Shown piece after piece: positions 21,089 through 55,959 of a DNA stretch of 64,000 bases; the stretch's first letter is position 1, and every line of letters begins with the position of its first letter. The DNA lies in contig NC_084831.1 of assembly GCF_033115175.1 (NCBI RefSeq), forward strand, positions 11,070,540 to 11,134,539. The letters are read 5' to 3'. Source of the stretch: Lepus europaeus (Eukaryota > Chordata > Mammalia > Lagomorpha > Leporidae). A program made the translations under genes and the position numbers. The notes under the pieces were generated by a model. It saw only the letters and a program-made list of their open reading frames with translations. It was not told the origin of the DNA and ran no database searches.

Positions 21089-21791
21089 ACAGAGTAGTGT
21101 CACCTCTGGGGGGCTGGGCGGGCCGGCAGGGGGCGGGCAGGGCCCTCCTGCGGCCCGGGAATGTCTGACGCAGGCTGTCCGTTCTCTCTGCCCCCAGCCC
21201 TGGCGGGGCCCCTGCCACCACACATTCTTTCCACAAAGTACAAAATATATATTTTCAAAAAAACCTCAACATAACCAAGCACACTGCAGAGGCCCCAGGA
21301 AAGCGAGTGTCTGGCCCGCCTGGGCCGAGGGCAGGGCCCGGGGGTCCGAGGAGGCACTGAAGGGACGGAGGGGCACGTGGGTCGCACCCAGCCGGGGTCC
21401 GAGTGTGCCCCTTATAGCGAGGGTGGGGCCGAGGTGCCCTGGTCGCACGGCCGTGGACTGACACCACCCCCTCTTCCCGAGTCTCCCTCGTGTGGGAGAA
21501 GGTGAGAGCGAGGTCAGTCTCGAAATGTCCCATTTAGACTTAGACCCTGGCAGCTCCAGCGCCAGAGGATGCTGGGAACACGGCGGTGCCGGCTAAGTGC
21601 TTGGCTATCTGTCCTGCCGGGGGGACGAGGCCCCTGGCCTGGGATCCCCGGTTCAGGCCCGGGTGTGGTCTGAGAGCCCCCAGCGGCATCAATGAGGGAA
21701 CAATCAGAAATAAATAAGGTCTCTGGTGGCCGGCGCGGAGCTGGCAGGGAGGCCACTGCTTTTCAAGTATCCTTGCCCGAGGGGCTGGGGC

Positions 21792-45821
<24,030 letters not shown>

Positions 45822-45950
45822 GCTGCTCTGCTGGCTCTCGGCGCGATCCTGGTGCCCGGCTCCGCACGCCCGCACGCCGGCCTTGGTGTCCGACTCCCGC
45901 CCGCCTGCCGGCGAGCAACCCCCGCCCCTCCTGCCCCGAGTCCTTAATGG
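45822..45950 (-). other. EPHA2: EPHA2 5' UTR
   Basis: GC-rich leader of about 128 nt. The upper limit is inferred because the minus-strand sequence TTAAGGACTCGGGGCAGGAG (around 45928-45947) matches the start of the human EPHA2 mRNA as I recall it. It contains no ATG, so no upstream ORF. A GC box (GGGGCGGGG on the minus strand, 45920-45928) lies just inside it. Confidence 0.75.
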
Positions 45951-45993
45951 AAGTTGGGTGAGAACCCGCTCCTGTTCATTCATGCCCCGCGCC

Positions 45994-46000
45994 GACGTCA
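45994..46000 (-). promoter_or_regulatory. CRE-like site in EPHA2 promoter
   Basis: TGACGTC, seven of eight bases of the CREB/ATF palindrome, about 45 bp upstream of the inferred start. Position and CpG-island context favour function; binding is not shown. Confidence 0.45.
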
Positions 46001-46017
46001 CCGAAACCACGCCCTCA

Positions 46018-46024
46018 GGAATGT
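46018..46024 (-). promoter_or_regulatory. TEAD (MCAT)-like site in EPHA2 promoter
   Basis: ACATTCC on the minus strand, about 70 bp upstream of the inferred start site. Matches the TEAD core CATTCC with the preferred flanking A. Confidence 0.35.
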
Positions 46025-46160
46025 CTTTAAAGGGGCCGGGCTGGGCACCGGGCGGAGCGGGAGGGGCTGTCGGGGGTAGGGGGCCGGGGAGGGCCCCCTG
46101 GACCCCCTGGCGCCCCCAGGCGCTCCCAAGTTTGAGCGCCTCAAAGCACCGGCGCCCCCA

Positions 46161-46595
46161 AAGGCTACTCTTGGGGGTCTTTGATCAGGGAAGGCCCTAG
46201 GTGGAGCTGCTCTCGCATGGGCCACTGGGCTAGCCCCACTCTGAGCCTTTGCCCTTTGCCCTAGCCTGGGCTCAGTCTTGACCTGAGGCCTGGGCTGCAA
46301 TGGGTTAGGGGCTCCTTAGTAACAGGCCTAGGGGAGGAGCCGGAGTGGGGGGAGACCCAGACCCAGACATCTCCTTTCCTGGGGCTTCTGAGGGGTGCAG
46401 CCAACCCTTGGGTCAAGGAGAAGGCCTCTGAGTCCCTAGAGGGTCAGACGGGCACAGCGTCACCTGGGGGACAAGGAGCAGTGTTCCCATTTTACAGAAA
46501 AGACTGCTGAGGCTCCAGACATGTATACAGTATGGCCAAAGGCTGCACACCCGCAGGTGGTAGGGGCAGGACTTGAAGCTCAGTGGTCTCTATTT
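46161..46595. other. Intergenic DNA upstream of EPHA2
   Basis: Unique sequence; MIR-like GTGTTCCCATTTTACAGAAA near 46480. No gene. Confidence 0.55.
46179..46186 (+). promoter_or_regulatory. TCF/LEF-type motif upstream of EPHA2
   Basis: CTTTGATC, about 230 bp upstream of the inferred start. The longer string TCTTTGATCAGG recurs at 47467-47478. Confidence 0.35.
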
Positions 46596-46946
46596 TTTTT
46601 TTTTTTTTTTTTGACAGGCAGAGTGGACAGTGAGAGACAGAGAGAAAGGTCTTCCTTTGCTCTTGGTTCACCCTCCAATGGCTGCCGCGGTCGGCACGCT
46701 GCGGCCAGCGTGCTGCTGCCGGCACACCGCGCTGATCTGATGGCAGGAGCCAGGTGCTTCTCCTGGTCTCCCATGGGGTGCAGGGCCCAAGGATTTGGGC
46801 CATCCTCCACTGCCTTCCTGGGCCACAGCAGAGAGCTGGCCTGGAAGAGGGGCAACTGGGACAGGATCGGTGCCCTGACCGGGACTAGAACCCGGTGTGC
46901 CAACGCTGCTAGGCGGAGGATTAGCCTATTGAGCCACGGCGCCGGC
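46596..46946 (-). mobile_element. Young CSINE2-type SINE 650 bp upstream of EPHA2
   Basis: T-run tail, GACAGGCAGAGTGGACAGTG, head GAGCCACGGCGCCGGCC. Flanking CAGTGGTCTCTATTTT and CAGTGGTTTCTATTTT form a 16-bp target duplication with one mismatch. Confidence 0.95.
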
Positions 46947-48000
46947 CAGTGGTTTCTATTTTAATCACTGCTCCCCACTGGGCAGGACATGCGGGGGGGC
47001 TGCCTGCAGAGGCCCCGTCCCTATGCCTGGCACAGCAGCCCCCGTTGGTATATTCGGATGCTTTGGAAGACACCTTGCCCCTTCAAGGGACTCTCCCCAG
47101 AGCGTCCTCAGACGGGAGCTCATCCTGACGGAAGCGGCCGGTGTTGGTGAAACAAACGGGAAATGTCCTCTCACGGGCCTGCCCGGCCACCCACGGCTGC
47201 CTGTTGCCCAATCACCATGGCTGCTGAGCGAGCAGCAGCTGCGGCAGCCCCGCCCCGCTCTGCCCACCTCCATCTCACGGCCCCGTCCTCCTTCCACTCC
47301 CCAGGACCTGCTCACCCCGCAGCCGCGCTGGACTGCCTGGGTCCGGGGGTCCTCCCTGCCAGCTGTGGACGTCTTGGCCTTGGCGCCTGCCCTTGGGAAG
47401 CGGGTCCAGACATCTCCCTGGAGGGGGAGAGGAAGGATTAATTACAGGTGTTGGGGTTAATGAAAGTCTTTGATCAGGAGGATGGGAGTGTGTGAGCATG
47501 CCAGTGTCCATGAGAAAGGATATGCTGGTGTGTGGGAGGTTGTGTGTGCATGAAGCGTGTGTGTGTGTGAGACGTGTGCATGAGGTTGTGTGTGCAGGAG
47601 GTTGTGTGTGCATGAGGCGTGTCTGTGTGTGTGAGATGTGTGCAGGAGGTTGTGTGTGCATGAGGTGTGTGTGTGAGACGTGTACATGAGGTTGTGTGTG
47701 CATGAGGTAGTGTGTGCATGAGGCGTGTGTGTGTGGTGTGTACATGAGGTTGTGTGTGCAGGAGGCGTGTGTGTGATCAGGAGAGAGCTTACATCTGAGT
47801 GCACGTGTGACAGCGGCATTTGTGTCAGCGCGTGTGGGGGTGATGTATGTATGTATGAGCCCGTGTGGATGGGAGAGGACTGTGTGTGAGTGTGGGTACT
47901 TCGCCGTGGCCAAGAACACTAGCCGTGAGGTCAGCCAATGAGTTTCTGGAATCATTTTGCTTCTCTGGTCCTCAGTGTGCTCACTGGGAAGATATAAAAA
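46947..48000. other. Intergenic with TG minisatellite
   Basis: 46960-47460 is unique. 47435-47480 has AGGATTAATTACAGG and CTTTGATC motifs. 47497-47790 is a TG-rich tandem array. 47930-48000 is the first half of an MIR that continues after the SINE at 48003. Long His/Thr-rich minus-strand frames here come from the TG array. Confidence 0.6.
47497..47790. repeat. TG-rich minisatellite
   Basis: Imperfect units built from TGTGTGTGCATGAGG, TTGTGTGTGCAGGAGG and GTGTGTGTGAGACGTG. Unit lengths vary, and the array is internally shuffled. Confidence 0.9.
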
Positions 48001-48002
48001 CC

Positions 48003-48320
48003 GAAGCTGGCATTGTGGTGGGGTAAGTCACCACCTGCGACGCTGGCATCCCCTACGAGCGCCAACTCGAGTCCCGGCTGCTCCACTTGCGATCCAGCTC
48101 CCTGCTGATGCTCCTGGAAAAGCAGCGGAGGACGGCCCACGTGCTTGGGCCCTTTGCCACCCATGTGGGAGACCAGGATGGAGTTCCTGGTTTCTGGTTT
48201 CGGCTTGGTCTAGCACTAGCCATTGCGGCCATTTGGAGAGTGAACCAGCACATGGAAGATCTCTGTGTCTCCACCTTTCAAATAAAGAAGGTAAATCTTA
48301 AAAAAATAAAAATAAAAAGA
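48003..48320 (+). mobile_element. C-repeat SINE inside an MIR
   Basis: Head GAAGCTGGCATTGTGG, body and AAATAAAGAAGG tail ending in an A-rich stretch. The MIR flanks (GTCCTCAGTGTGCTCACTGG before, CTTGGGAGAGTCACTGTGAA after) are one element split in two. Confidence 0.9.
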
Positions 48321-49706
48321 CTTGGGAGAGTCACTGTGAAGATCAAATAAGGTCATGGATGCAAACCACACAGGCTGGCACTACAGAAATTGCTAGTTAG
48401 GTCTCGGCTGTTATTACCATTCCATGCGGTTCCACAGGGGAAGTTGCATCTGTAAAGGGAGGAGCATGTGGTGTGCACATGACTGCGTGGAGGGGCACTG
48501 GGGTGTGTCCATGACTGTGTGTGCGTGTGCATGTGTGACACACGGCATGGCTGTGTGTTGTGTGTGATGCACTGGTTGCTGCGGGCCAGAGACGCTGTGT
48601 GGTGTAAGATTTCATGTGAGTTACTTGTAAGATCCCATTCGTACATGTGTGTTGTGTGCCATTTGCAGGCTCTGTCTGTGGGAGTGTGAAGACAGCAGAA
48701 GACAGAGAGTAGGGACATTTGTCCACGGAAAACTCTGCCTGGCACACAGGAGCTATTGAGCAAACCTTTGCCCAGTGAGTGAACGTGTGCCGCGTAGGCA
48801 ATCCCTGTGCTCCCTGCGAGCCTCTGTGCTTTGGGTGGCACACACACGTGTGTTCCGACACACCTGCCCAGGTGCAGCCAGCGCTGACTGTGGATGTGGG
48901 CCTGGAGGTGTGTGCCTCGGCTGGGGACGAGCACGGAGCACAGTGCAGGCTCGCTCGCCACAGCGTGTGACCAAGCAGAGGCCTGTGGGCAGGGTGGGAT
49001 GGGAGGTGGCACGCGGGCGCAGGTGGGGGCAGTGTCCTGAGCCTTAGTCACCCACCTGTCTTCCTGTTCCAGCTCGGAGTCTCCCTCTCTGGGTGTCTGG
49101 ATACGGAAAGTCCTTTGGTGAGTTTCATGCAGCGACCGGGAAACGTGGTGCTCACTGCGACATCATCAGCCCTAGTGGGTATGGAATTACTCCCTATGGC
49201 CGCAAACAGCCCCTAGGGCCTCAGTGCCATGGCAGCAGGCAGAGTTCCCAGCCCAGGCAGGTGGAGCCCAAGTGTGGCTGCTTACTCATGAATCCTGCCT
49301 GCAGCCTACCAGCCTGTGCGGGCGCCCACCTCGGCTGGGCCCGACAGGGCGTACATGACTGTGGAAGCCACGGTTTCACCCGCCCATCTTTGCTCTGTGC
49401 CTGTCTTTGGCCGAGAGCACCGAGAAAACAGCATCAGTGGACACTCAGATAGCGCTCGCTACAGAGCAGGCTGGGCTCGAGTCACTCCACCTGGCTGCCT
49501 CGTTTGGTTCCCACTACGTCCCCACAGAGCGGGCACTGTTTCTGTCCCCATCTTGCGGAGGAAAAAGCTTGCCTGTAGGGGCTGGAGCTGGGATTCCAGC
49601 TCAGGAGGTGGACCCAGCACACACCCTCCCGGGTCCCTCTCTTGTCTCCTGCCTCTGAATTCCACAGACCTTAGAGGGCAAATCCACATCTGGAATGACG
49701 TGCCCA
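48321..49706. other. Intergenic: no gene seen
   Basis: MIR 3' part to about 48420, then a TG-rich stretch (48470-48660) and unique DNA. No supported exon. Confidence 0.55.
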
Positions 49707-49955
49707 GGGCCGGCGCCGCGGTGTGGCAGGTAAAGCCGCTGCCTGCAGCACCGGCATCCCCTATGGGTGCCGATCTGAGTCTCAGCTGCTCCACTTCAGA
49801 TCCAGTTCCCTGCTGATGCGCCTGGGAAAGCAGCGGAGGATGGCCCAAGTGCTTTGGCCCCTGTACCCACGTCACTATTGCGGTCATTTGGGGAGTGAAC
49901 CAGTGGAGGGAAAATTGATCTGTGTGTGTGTATGTGTGTGTGTGTCTCACCAGAG
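49707..49955 (+). mobile_element. C-repeat SINE with TG tail
   Basis: GGGCCGGCGCCGCGGTGTGG head; the usual CT run is replaced by TGTGTGTGTATGTGTGTGTG. Confidence 0.92.
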
Positions 49956-50079
49956 AGAATGCCGCTGGGATCTTTAAGGCCAGCCTCATGGCTGCTTCTT
50001 CCCTCTCCTGAGTTCATGGTGCCCCCACACTTCATGCCCCCCGAATCCTGCCTGCAGCCTGCTGAGCTCTCTTGCCTTC

Positions 50080-50600
50080 TCAGCCTCTGCACTGTCTCCC
50101 CAGTGAGACTAGAAAGCTCCCCGAGGCCAGGGATGGCTCTGGCAGCCCTTTGCATTCCTGGCATCAGCGACAGCAGCGCCCCGCACGTGGGTCACTCACT
50201 AGAAGCGCACGTCTGCTGGTGACACACTCAGCTCCCTCGGTTCACCTCATTTCCTGAAGGCCCGCTGTGTCAGCCCACGGCACCTGTGTGAACGCATCCT
50301 CTCCTCCAACAGTTCTGGAAGGAAAAACTAGTTCGTCCCCACTTTTGCAGAATAAAGTGGGGTTCAGGGAGATGTGACTCACCCAGTCCACCCAGAGCCT
50401 GCTCTTTTCTGAACACAACAGGTGCTTTGATGACTGCATGCCTCTGTCCCAGCTGTACCCTCTCCATGGAGGTCCTTTCCATCCGGGCAACTCCTACTCA
50501 TTCTTCCAGACCTTCCCGGAACAGAGCCCCAAGAGCAGGAGAGGACCTGGCCTACAGCATACATCCAAGGCTGCTCCGGAGGATGAGTGAATGAACAGTG
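50080..50600 (+). mobile_element. L2 LINE remnant
   Basis: CTAGAAAGCTCCCCGAGGCC, then ACTCATTCTTCCAGACCTTC and GGATGAGTGAATGAAC; diverged, may be two pieces. Confidence 0.5.
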
Positions 50601-50674
50601 GGTCCAGCAGACCTGGATTCTGCCATGAAACCACCTGTGTTGCCTCAGCTGTGTGGTCTGTAAAATGGGCATGA

Positions 50675-51002
50675 TACAGCATTGTGGCGTAGCAGGTATA
50701 GCTGCTACCTGTGATGCCAGCATCCATATGGGGACTGGTTCACCTTCTCCAGGTTTGATCCAGATCCAGGCCAATGTGTCTGGGAAAACAGCACAAGATG
50801 GTTCAAGTCTTTGGGCACCTGATACCCCTGTGGGAGACCCAGATGAAGCTCCTGGCTTCTACCTTCAGCCTGGCTCAACCTTGGCCATTGCAGCCATCTG
50901 GGGAGTAAACCAGCAGTTGGAAGATCTCTCTCTCTCTCTCTCTCTAACTCGACTTTTTAAATAGATGAATACATCTTTAAAATATATACATATATATATA
51001 TA
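50675..51002 (+). mobile_element. C-repeat SINE with 13-bp target duplication
   Basis: CAGCATTGTGGCGTAGCAGG head, CT run, AT-repeat tail. AATGGGCATGATA is duplicated exactly before and after the element. Confidence 0.93.
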
Positions 51003-51028
51003 ATGGGCATGATAATAATAGTTTTTCA

Positions 51029-51350
51029 GGGGCTGGCACCGTGGCATGGTAGGCTAAGCCTCTGCCCCTGGCACAGGCACCCCACATGGGCGCCAGTTTG
51101 CGTCCTGGCTGCTCCTCTTCCAGTCCAACTCTCTGCTTATGGCCTGAGAAAGCAGTGGAAGATGGCCCAAGTGCTTGGGCTCCTGCACCCGCGTGGGAGA
51201 CCCGGAAGGAGCTCCCGGCTCCTGGCCTCAGGTCAGCTCAGCTCCAGCCATTGAGGCCATTTGGCGAGTGACCCAGCAGGTGGAAGATCTTTCTCTCTGC
51301 CTCTCCCTCTCTCTGACTGTAACTCTACTTATCAAATAAATGTTCAACAT
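51029..51350 (+). mobile_element. C-repeat SINE
   Basis: GGGGCTGGCACCGTGGCATG head to AAATAAATGTTC tail, in tandem with the previous copy inside the same MIR. Confidence 0.93.
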
Positions 51351-52302
51351 TATCATAATGATGGTTTCCACACTTCAGGGCTGCTGTGGAATGATGAAGT
51401 GGGAACGTAGCCTAATACACAGGTCGGGCACCTGTGCACTGAATCTCAGCGTTGCTGTCTTTACAATCAACCGTCACCTCTGAAGGCGCCTTCCCATACA
51501 GTTCCCTCCCCGGCAGGCAGGGAGCTCCTGGAACGAGCGAGGCCCAGTTGTACCCCATTTTGCCACCCCCAATGGCATACAGTAGGTGCTCAGTACATGT
51601 CTGTGGATTGCACACACACCCGTCTTTTTCAAAAGAACACATTCCTGAACTACAGTTGCAAAGTGAGGCTCGAGGTCCAGCTTTTCAGGTGGGGTTTTGG
51701 GGTGCACTTTGCTTAAACAAAAGCTTGGCTGAGCCGGGCGACCCCGCTCCACTCCCCTCCCACCCTCCCACCCCGTAAATGAGGGGTTTGAGGTGGGGGT
51801 GGCAGGGTCTTACATGTGAGCTCCCAGAGTTTGACGGGGGTGGCGCGAGAGGAAACCCCCCCAATAATTGCGGGGTTTCCCCACCCCCAGAGCTGGATTA
51901 GAGGCTGCGCCGCTTCCTCTGGGGTTCGATCCTGCTTCCTGGGACCCTTTGAAGTGGGTTCTGGGCAAATCCTGCCCGCGGGGCTTGGAGAGGGGTGGAG
52001 CCTCCGGGCGAGGCGGAGCCTCAGCCTGGGGAGCCGCCGGGGCGGGGTCGCCGGGGTCGGTTTCCGTCCGCCCGCTTCCGCCAGCCCCCAGCGCGCAGCG
52101 GGCGCCCCTATTTGCACCGGGTGTAGTCCCTTCCTCCTGCCCTTCCAGCTCAGCCAGACCCCCCCTCCCCTCCTCCACCTCCCTTCCCTCACCGGTCCTG
52201 CGTGCGGGTCTTCAGCCAGATGTTTTAGACATCAGAGCACTGACCGCGTGCCAGGCTCTGCGCCAGGGTCTTGCCGTGTCGCCTCGTCTCGTGCACAGAG
52301 AC

Positions 52303-52324
52303 GGGGGGGGGGGGGGGGGGGGGG
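52303..52324. repeat. (G)22 homopolymer
   Basis: Twenty-two consecutive G, inside an MIR3-like remnant. Confidence 0.95.
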
Positions 52325-52703
52325 CTTCTGTCCCCATTTCACGGTCGGGAGCTTGGAGGTTCAGAGAACCTTGCTTCTGAATCCTGTTCAGAGCACTTGC
52401 TCCAGGCCAGGCCCTGCTGGAACAGAACACCCCCCCACCTCCCCACTCCCCCCACTCCCACCCCCACCCCAGGCACGGCGCTCAGGCGCTCGCTGGCCCG
52501 CTTGGCTGCCTTGTGTGATTTTAGGTGAAGTCCAACGTGTGTGTGTTACCTAGAGGAGCCGAAGGCCCCCGGAAGGCAAGGGGCTGCCCGAGGTGGCCAG
52601 GTGCCTGGGCTATCAGCTCCTCTGTTGCTTCTCTGCTCCCCCCACTCCCCCACCTCCAGCACCCAGGGGCTATCAGCTGCAGGGAAGCTGTTTCATTGAG
52701 AGT

Positions 52704-52751
52704 GAATCTCCAATACACAAAGAGGTGAGGAATCTCCAATACACAAAGAGG
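52704..52751. repeat. 26-bp tandem duplication
   Basis: GAATCTCCAATACACAAAGA-GG occurs twice with a 26-bp period. Confidence 0.9.
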
Positions 52752-52817
52752 GCAGACCTGCCTCCCTCGGGGGGTCTTGCAGGCAGGGTTTCCTCTGCCT
52801 GGATCACTTTTCCTGAC

Positions 52818-53025
52818 CCTCTCATTTATTTATATATATCCAAGAGGCAAAGGGACAGCGAGCTCTCATGGCCCCGGCTAAGCAGACGCTCACTCTGGGT
52901 CTCCCACGTGGGTGGCAGGGACAGGGATGCTGGAACCAGGCGCTGAGCCAGGGCTCCAACCCAGGCTCTCCGATGTGGGGCGCTGCCAAGCCGAGTCAAC
53001 CAGTGGGCCCAACAGTCGTCCACCC
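52818..53025 (-). mobile_element. Old C-repeat SINE
   Basis: CATTTATTTATATATATCCA tail side, CACGTGGGTGGCAGGGAC body; no head. Confidence 0.7.
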
Positions 53026-53049
53026 CAGCACCTTTTAAAAAGTAGCAAC

Positions 53050-53362
53050 ACACAGGGCAGACATGGTGCAGAGGGGAAGACCCCACTTAGGACGCCAGCA
53101 TCCCAGCACCGCCGTTCAGAGCCCCGAGTTGGGCTGCCTGTCCAGCTCTCTGTTAATCCACACCCTGGGAGGCGGCAGATGCTGGCTCAAGTACTTGGGT
53201 CCCTGCCATCCACGTGGGAGACCCGGATGGAGTTCCGAGCTACCGGCTTCAGCTGGGCCCAGCCCTGGCTAATGCAGGCATTTGAGGCGTGAATCAGCAG
53301 CTGGAAGATTACTCTTTGTCTCTCCCTTTAAGACAAAATGAAAATAGATAAATAAAAATTAA
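53050..53362 (+). mobile_element. C-repeat SINE
   Basis: CAGACATGGTGCAGAGGGGA head, TTTGAGGCGTGAATCAGCAG and an AGATAAATAAAAATT tail. No long CT run. Confidence 0.85.
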
Positions 53363-53370
53363 AATAGCAG

Positions 53371-53665
53371 GGGCCAGGTACCAGTTTGGGGCCCAGCTGC
53401 TCCGCTTTAGCTCCAGCTCCCTGGTAACGTGTCTGGGAAAGCAGTGGAAGATGGCCCAGGTCCTTGGGTGCCTGCATCCATGTGGGAGACCCAAAAGAAG
53501 CTCCTGGCTCCTGGTTTTGGCCTGGCCCATCCCTGGCTCTTGCAGCCATCTGGGGAGTGAACCAGCAGATGGAAGAGTTGTGTGTGTGTGTGTGTGTGTC
53601 CCTCTCTCCATCTGTCTCTGTAACTCTGCCTTTCAGATAGATATATCTTTTTTTAAAAAATTAAA
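53371..53665 (+). mobile_element. C-repeat SINE, head partly deleted
   Basis: GGGGCCAGGTACCAGTTTGG joins head to body with a deletion. TG run at 53578-53598. Confidence 0.88.
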
Positions 53666-55950
53666 TAGCAGTGCCCCACCTCGCTCCGGATGCCCTGCCC
53701 CCATTCCTTGCTGTATCTTCCTCCCTAGCCCTTAGCATCCCCTGCCACGCTCTACGCACGGTCGCCTGTGCTCTCCACCCCAAGCTGCTGGAGGGCCAGA
53801 GTTGCTGTCTGCCTGCATCCCGGGCCATCTCCTCAGCCTGACCCACAGGTTGCTGAGCGAATGGGCGGATGGTAGCCCATTCTCTCTCATCTCCCCCCTC
53901 TCTGCACCAGTGCACGGGGGGGGGGGGCGGGGGAACAGCAGCTCACCCTCTCCGAGAGGTGCGAAGATGGCGCAGGTTATCACACGCCAAGCACAGAGCC
54001 TGGCATCCTGCCTGGAGGCCCAGGATAAACCTGGGCGATAATGACTCCTGGGGATTCCCTTCGCTGCAGAAGGTGGGGCCCCCCAGGAAGTGGCCCGACC
54101 TGAGGCCCAGGAGCCTCTGCTGTGGCACTGGGGTCTTCGCACCTGTCGGGGGCGCCTCTTGCATTATCCTAGTTTGTTCCCTGTGAATGGCAGGTTCCCC
54201 ATTCCACAAGGAAACTGAGGTTGACACAGGCCAAATGACCTGCTCCAAGTCCCCTAAGTGACAAAGCCAGGCTCTGGTGGTGCTTGGCCAGCCATGGGCC
54301 TTGGTCTCTTCCCGCGCTGTTCCAACGGCCCTGCCTGACCACCAGAGACTCCAGGGAAGGTGGGAAAAGGACGCTGTTGCTGTGGCTACCAGGGGCCCGG
54401 GACACGTTTCTGGCTTCCCACAGCCACCACTGATTGGCAGACTCGGGTGTGGGCTTCGGTGCTCCGAGGTGACACTCTCCTCGGTCAAGTGGGGATAAGA
54501 CGACAACACTCAGCTTATGGGGGCAGATGCGAAAGCACGAGAAACTTGGCCCCGTGCCGGGCACACGGCAGGTACTTCACAAATGTCAGCATGCTTATTT
54601 TTGTCACTGACACCACATTCGGGGGGCCCAGGCTGCCACGCTACCTGCCAGGTGCCACCTCCTTCCTGAGCCCTGACAGTTTGGCTGCCGGCCTGGGTGG
54701 AGGCGGAAGGAGGAAGGGAGGAAGGGGTAGGGGAAGCTGCTCTGTTTGCTTTCCACCGCTCAGAGCCTCCACTCTGCCCTCGCCCCTTCCCCGCGCCACC
54801 AGCACGAACACACAGGCCCCATTCACCAGGAAGTCAGCTGCAGGCCCCTTTTCTGCCGTGTTCCCTGGAAACCCCCCCAGGTGCCCACCTGGCCCCCGGG
54901 AGCCCCCCATGGCAGGCCCGATTCCTACACCCAGCACCAGGCCCTCAGGGTCTCCTCGCACACTGTGAGTCCCAGAGCTCCCTCACAGGCCTGTGCACGG
55001 CTCAGACACGCGTGCGTGCACACATACACAATCTCTTCACACACGCTAGGATGTGCCACAAGCAGGGATCACAAAACAGCGCTTCTGATGGGAAGTCGGG
55101 CGTGGGGGGCTCTGCAGAGACCACCCGGGGACAGGATGGGGTCCTCTTCCAGGCTCCCCCTGCTCGTCCTTCCTGTCCTGTCCCCCCCGCCTCCTGCTGT
55201 CCATCCGCCCCCCCCCTCCTGCTGTCCATCCAGCGCCATCAAGGAGTCCCCAGGGACCCTGCTGGCCCCTTCCCATGCCCCTCCACCCACCCCCGCAGGG
55301 GTCCCTCTGTCAATCCTCCTCACCAGTCCCATCCTTCCTCTCTGCTACACACACACACACACACACCCCGCCGCCAGACCCTGTGCTGTCCCCAGCAGGG
55401 TCTCTCATCACTCGTCCAGACCCCCGCCCCGCCAGCCCCAGCCTCCTCATCCGTCTCCCTCATCTGTCAGTCTGTCAATCCATCCATCCCTACTTCCTTC
55501 CTCTCCCTACACAAGCCAGGCCTCTCAGCTCTCTCTCTGTGTCCCATCCATCACTTCCCAGGTAGTCACCTCCGGGCAGCTGTCTGTCTGTCCACCAGCC
55601 CATCCATCCATCTGTCCACCAGCCCATCCGTCATGCCACAGGCCACTTGTCCTTTCTTGGCTCCCCTGCCGGGTGCTGTGTGTGAGGGGTGTGCACCTGT
55701 GTGTGCGCAGGTGCCCGTGTGGAGGGCACCCTCGTTCGCACAGTTCGCACGACCGTGTGGAATCCAGACATTTGGACCAGTGCTGCCTGCAGGAGTCTGC
55801 GTGCCCTGGAGTCTGTGGGGGGTAACGGGGAACGTCCGGGGTGGGAGGGGCTGTTTTACTGGTTTCTTCCTGGGTACTGCTTGCACTCTCACCAGGTGCA
55901 AAGAAAAAAAATCCAGGCCTTTCTCAGACCTTGATTCCATAAAACTTGGC
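53666..55950. other. Intergenic: no gene seen
   Basis: L2 piece (about 53690-53870), MIR pieces (about 54180-54260 and 54465-54600), short (CA)n at 55352-55371 and CATC-rich simple sequence (55440-55640). Two long open frames on the plus strand (484 and 359 codons) overlap in different frames, lack domains and cross the simple sequence, so I do not call a gene. Confidence 0.6.
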
Positions 55951-55959
55951 CGGAAGTCC

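Larger units (their letters stand above)
20968..21791 (-). other. EPHA2: EPHA2 3' UTR
   Basis: About 820 nt after the stop codon. The proximal part is GC-rich; the distal part turns AT-rich with several AUUUA-type elements (for example 21708-21720 and 21005-21050), which suggests regulated mRNA stability. An 8-mer match for miR-141/200a lies at 21081-21088. The 3' limit is set by the poly(A) signal. Confidence 0.85.
50605..51420 (+). mobile_element. MIR SINE split by two C-repeat SINEs
   Basis: MIR parts: 50605-50674 (GTCTGTAAAATGGGCATGAT), 51003-51028 (GATAATAATAG) and about 51352-51420 (CAGGGCTGCTGTGGAATGAT). They join into one element when the SINEs are removed. Confidence 0.7.
51421..52817. 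other. Intergenic; small CpG-rich patch
   Basis: MIR/L2-like end at 51560-51610 (GGCATACAGTAGGTGCTCAG). 51975-52110 is CpG-rich for about 135 bp. An MIR3-like remnant (52205-52390) contains a (G)22 run. A 26-bp tandem duplication sits at 52704-52751. No supported exon. Confidence 0.6.

Noticed and set aside
47497-47790. Regularly spaced repeats resembling a CRISPR array
   Set aside because: Vertebrate minisatellite: no unique spacers of constant length, no cas genes, eukaryotic context.
47275-47955. His/Thr-rich minus-strand frame
   Set aside because: Direct translation of the TG-rich minisatellite.
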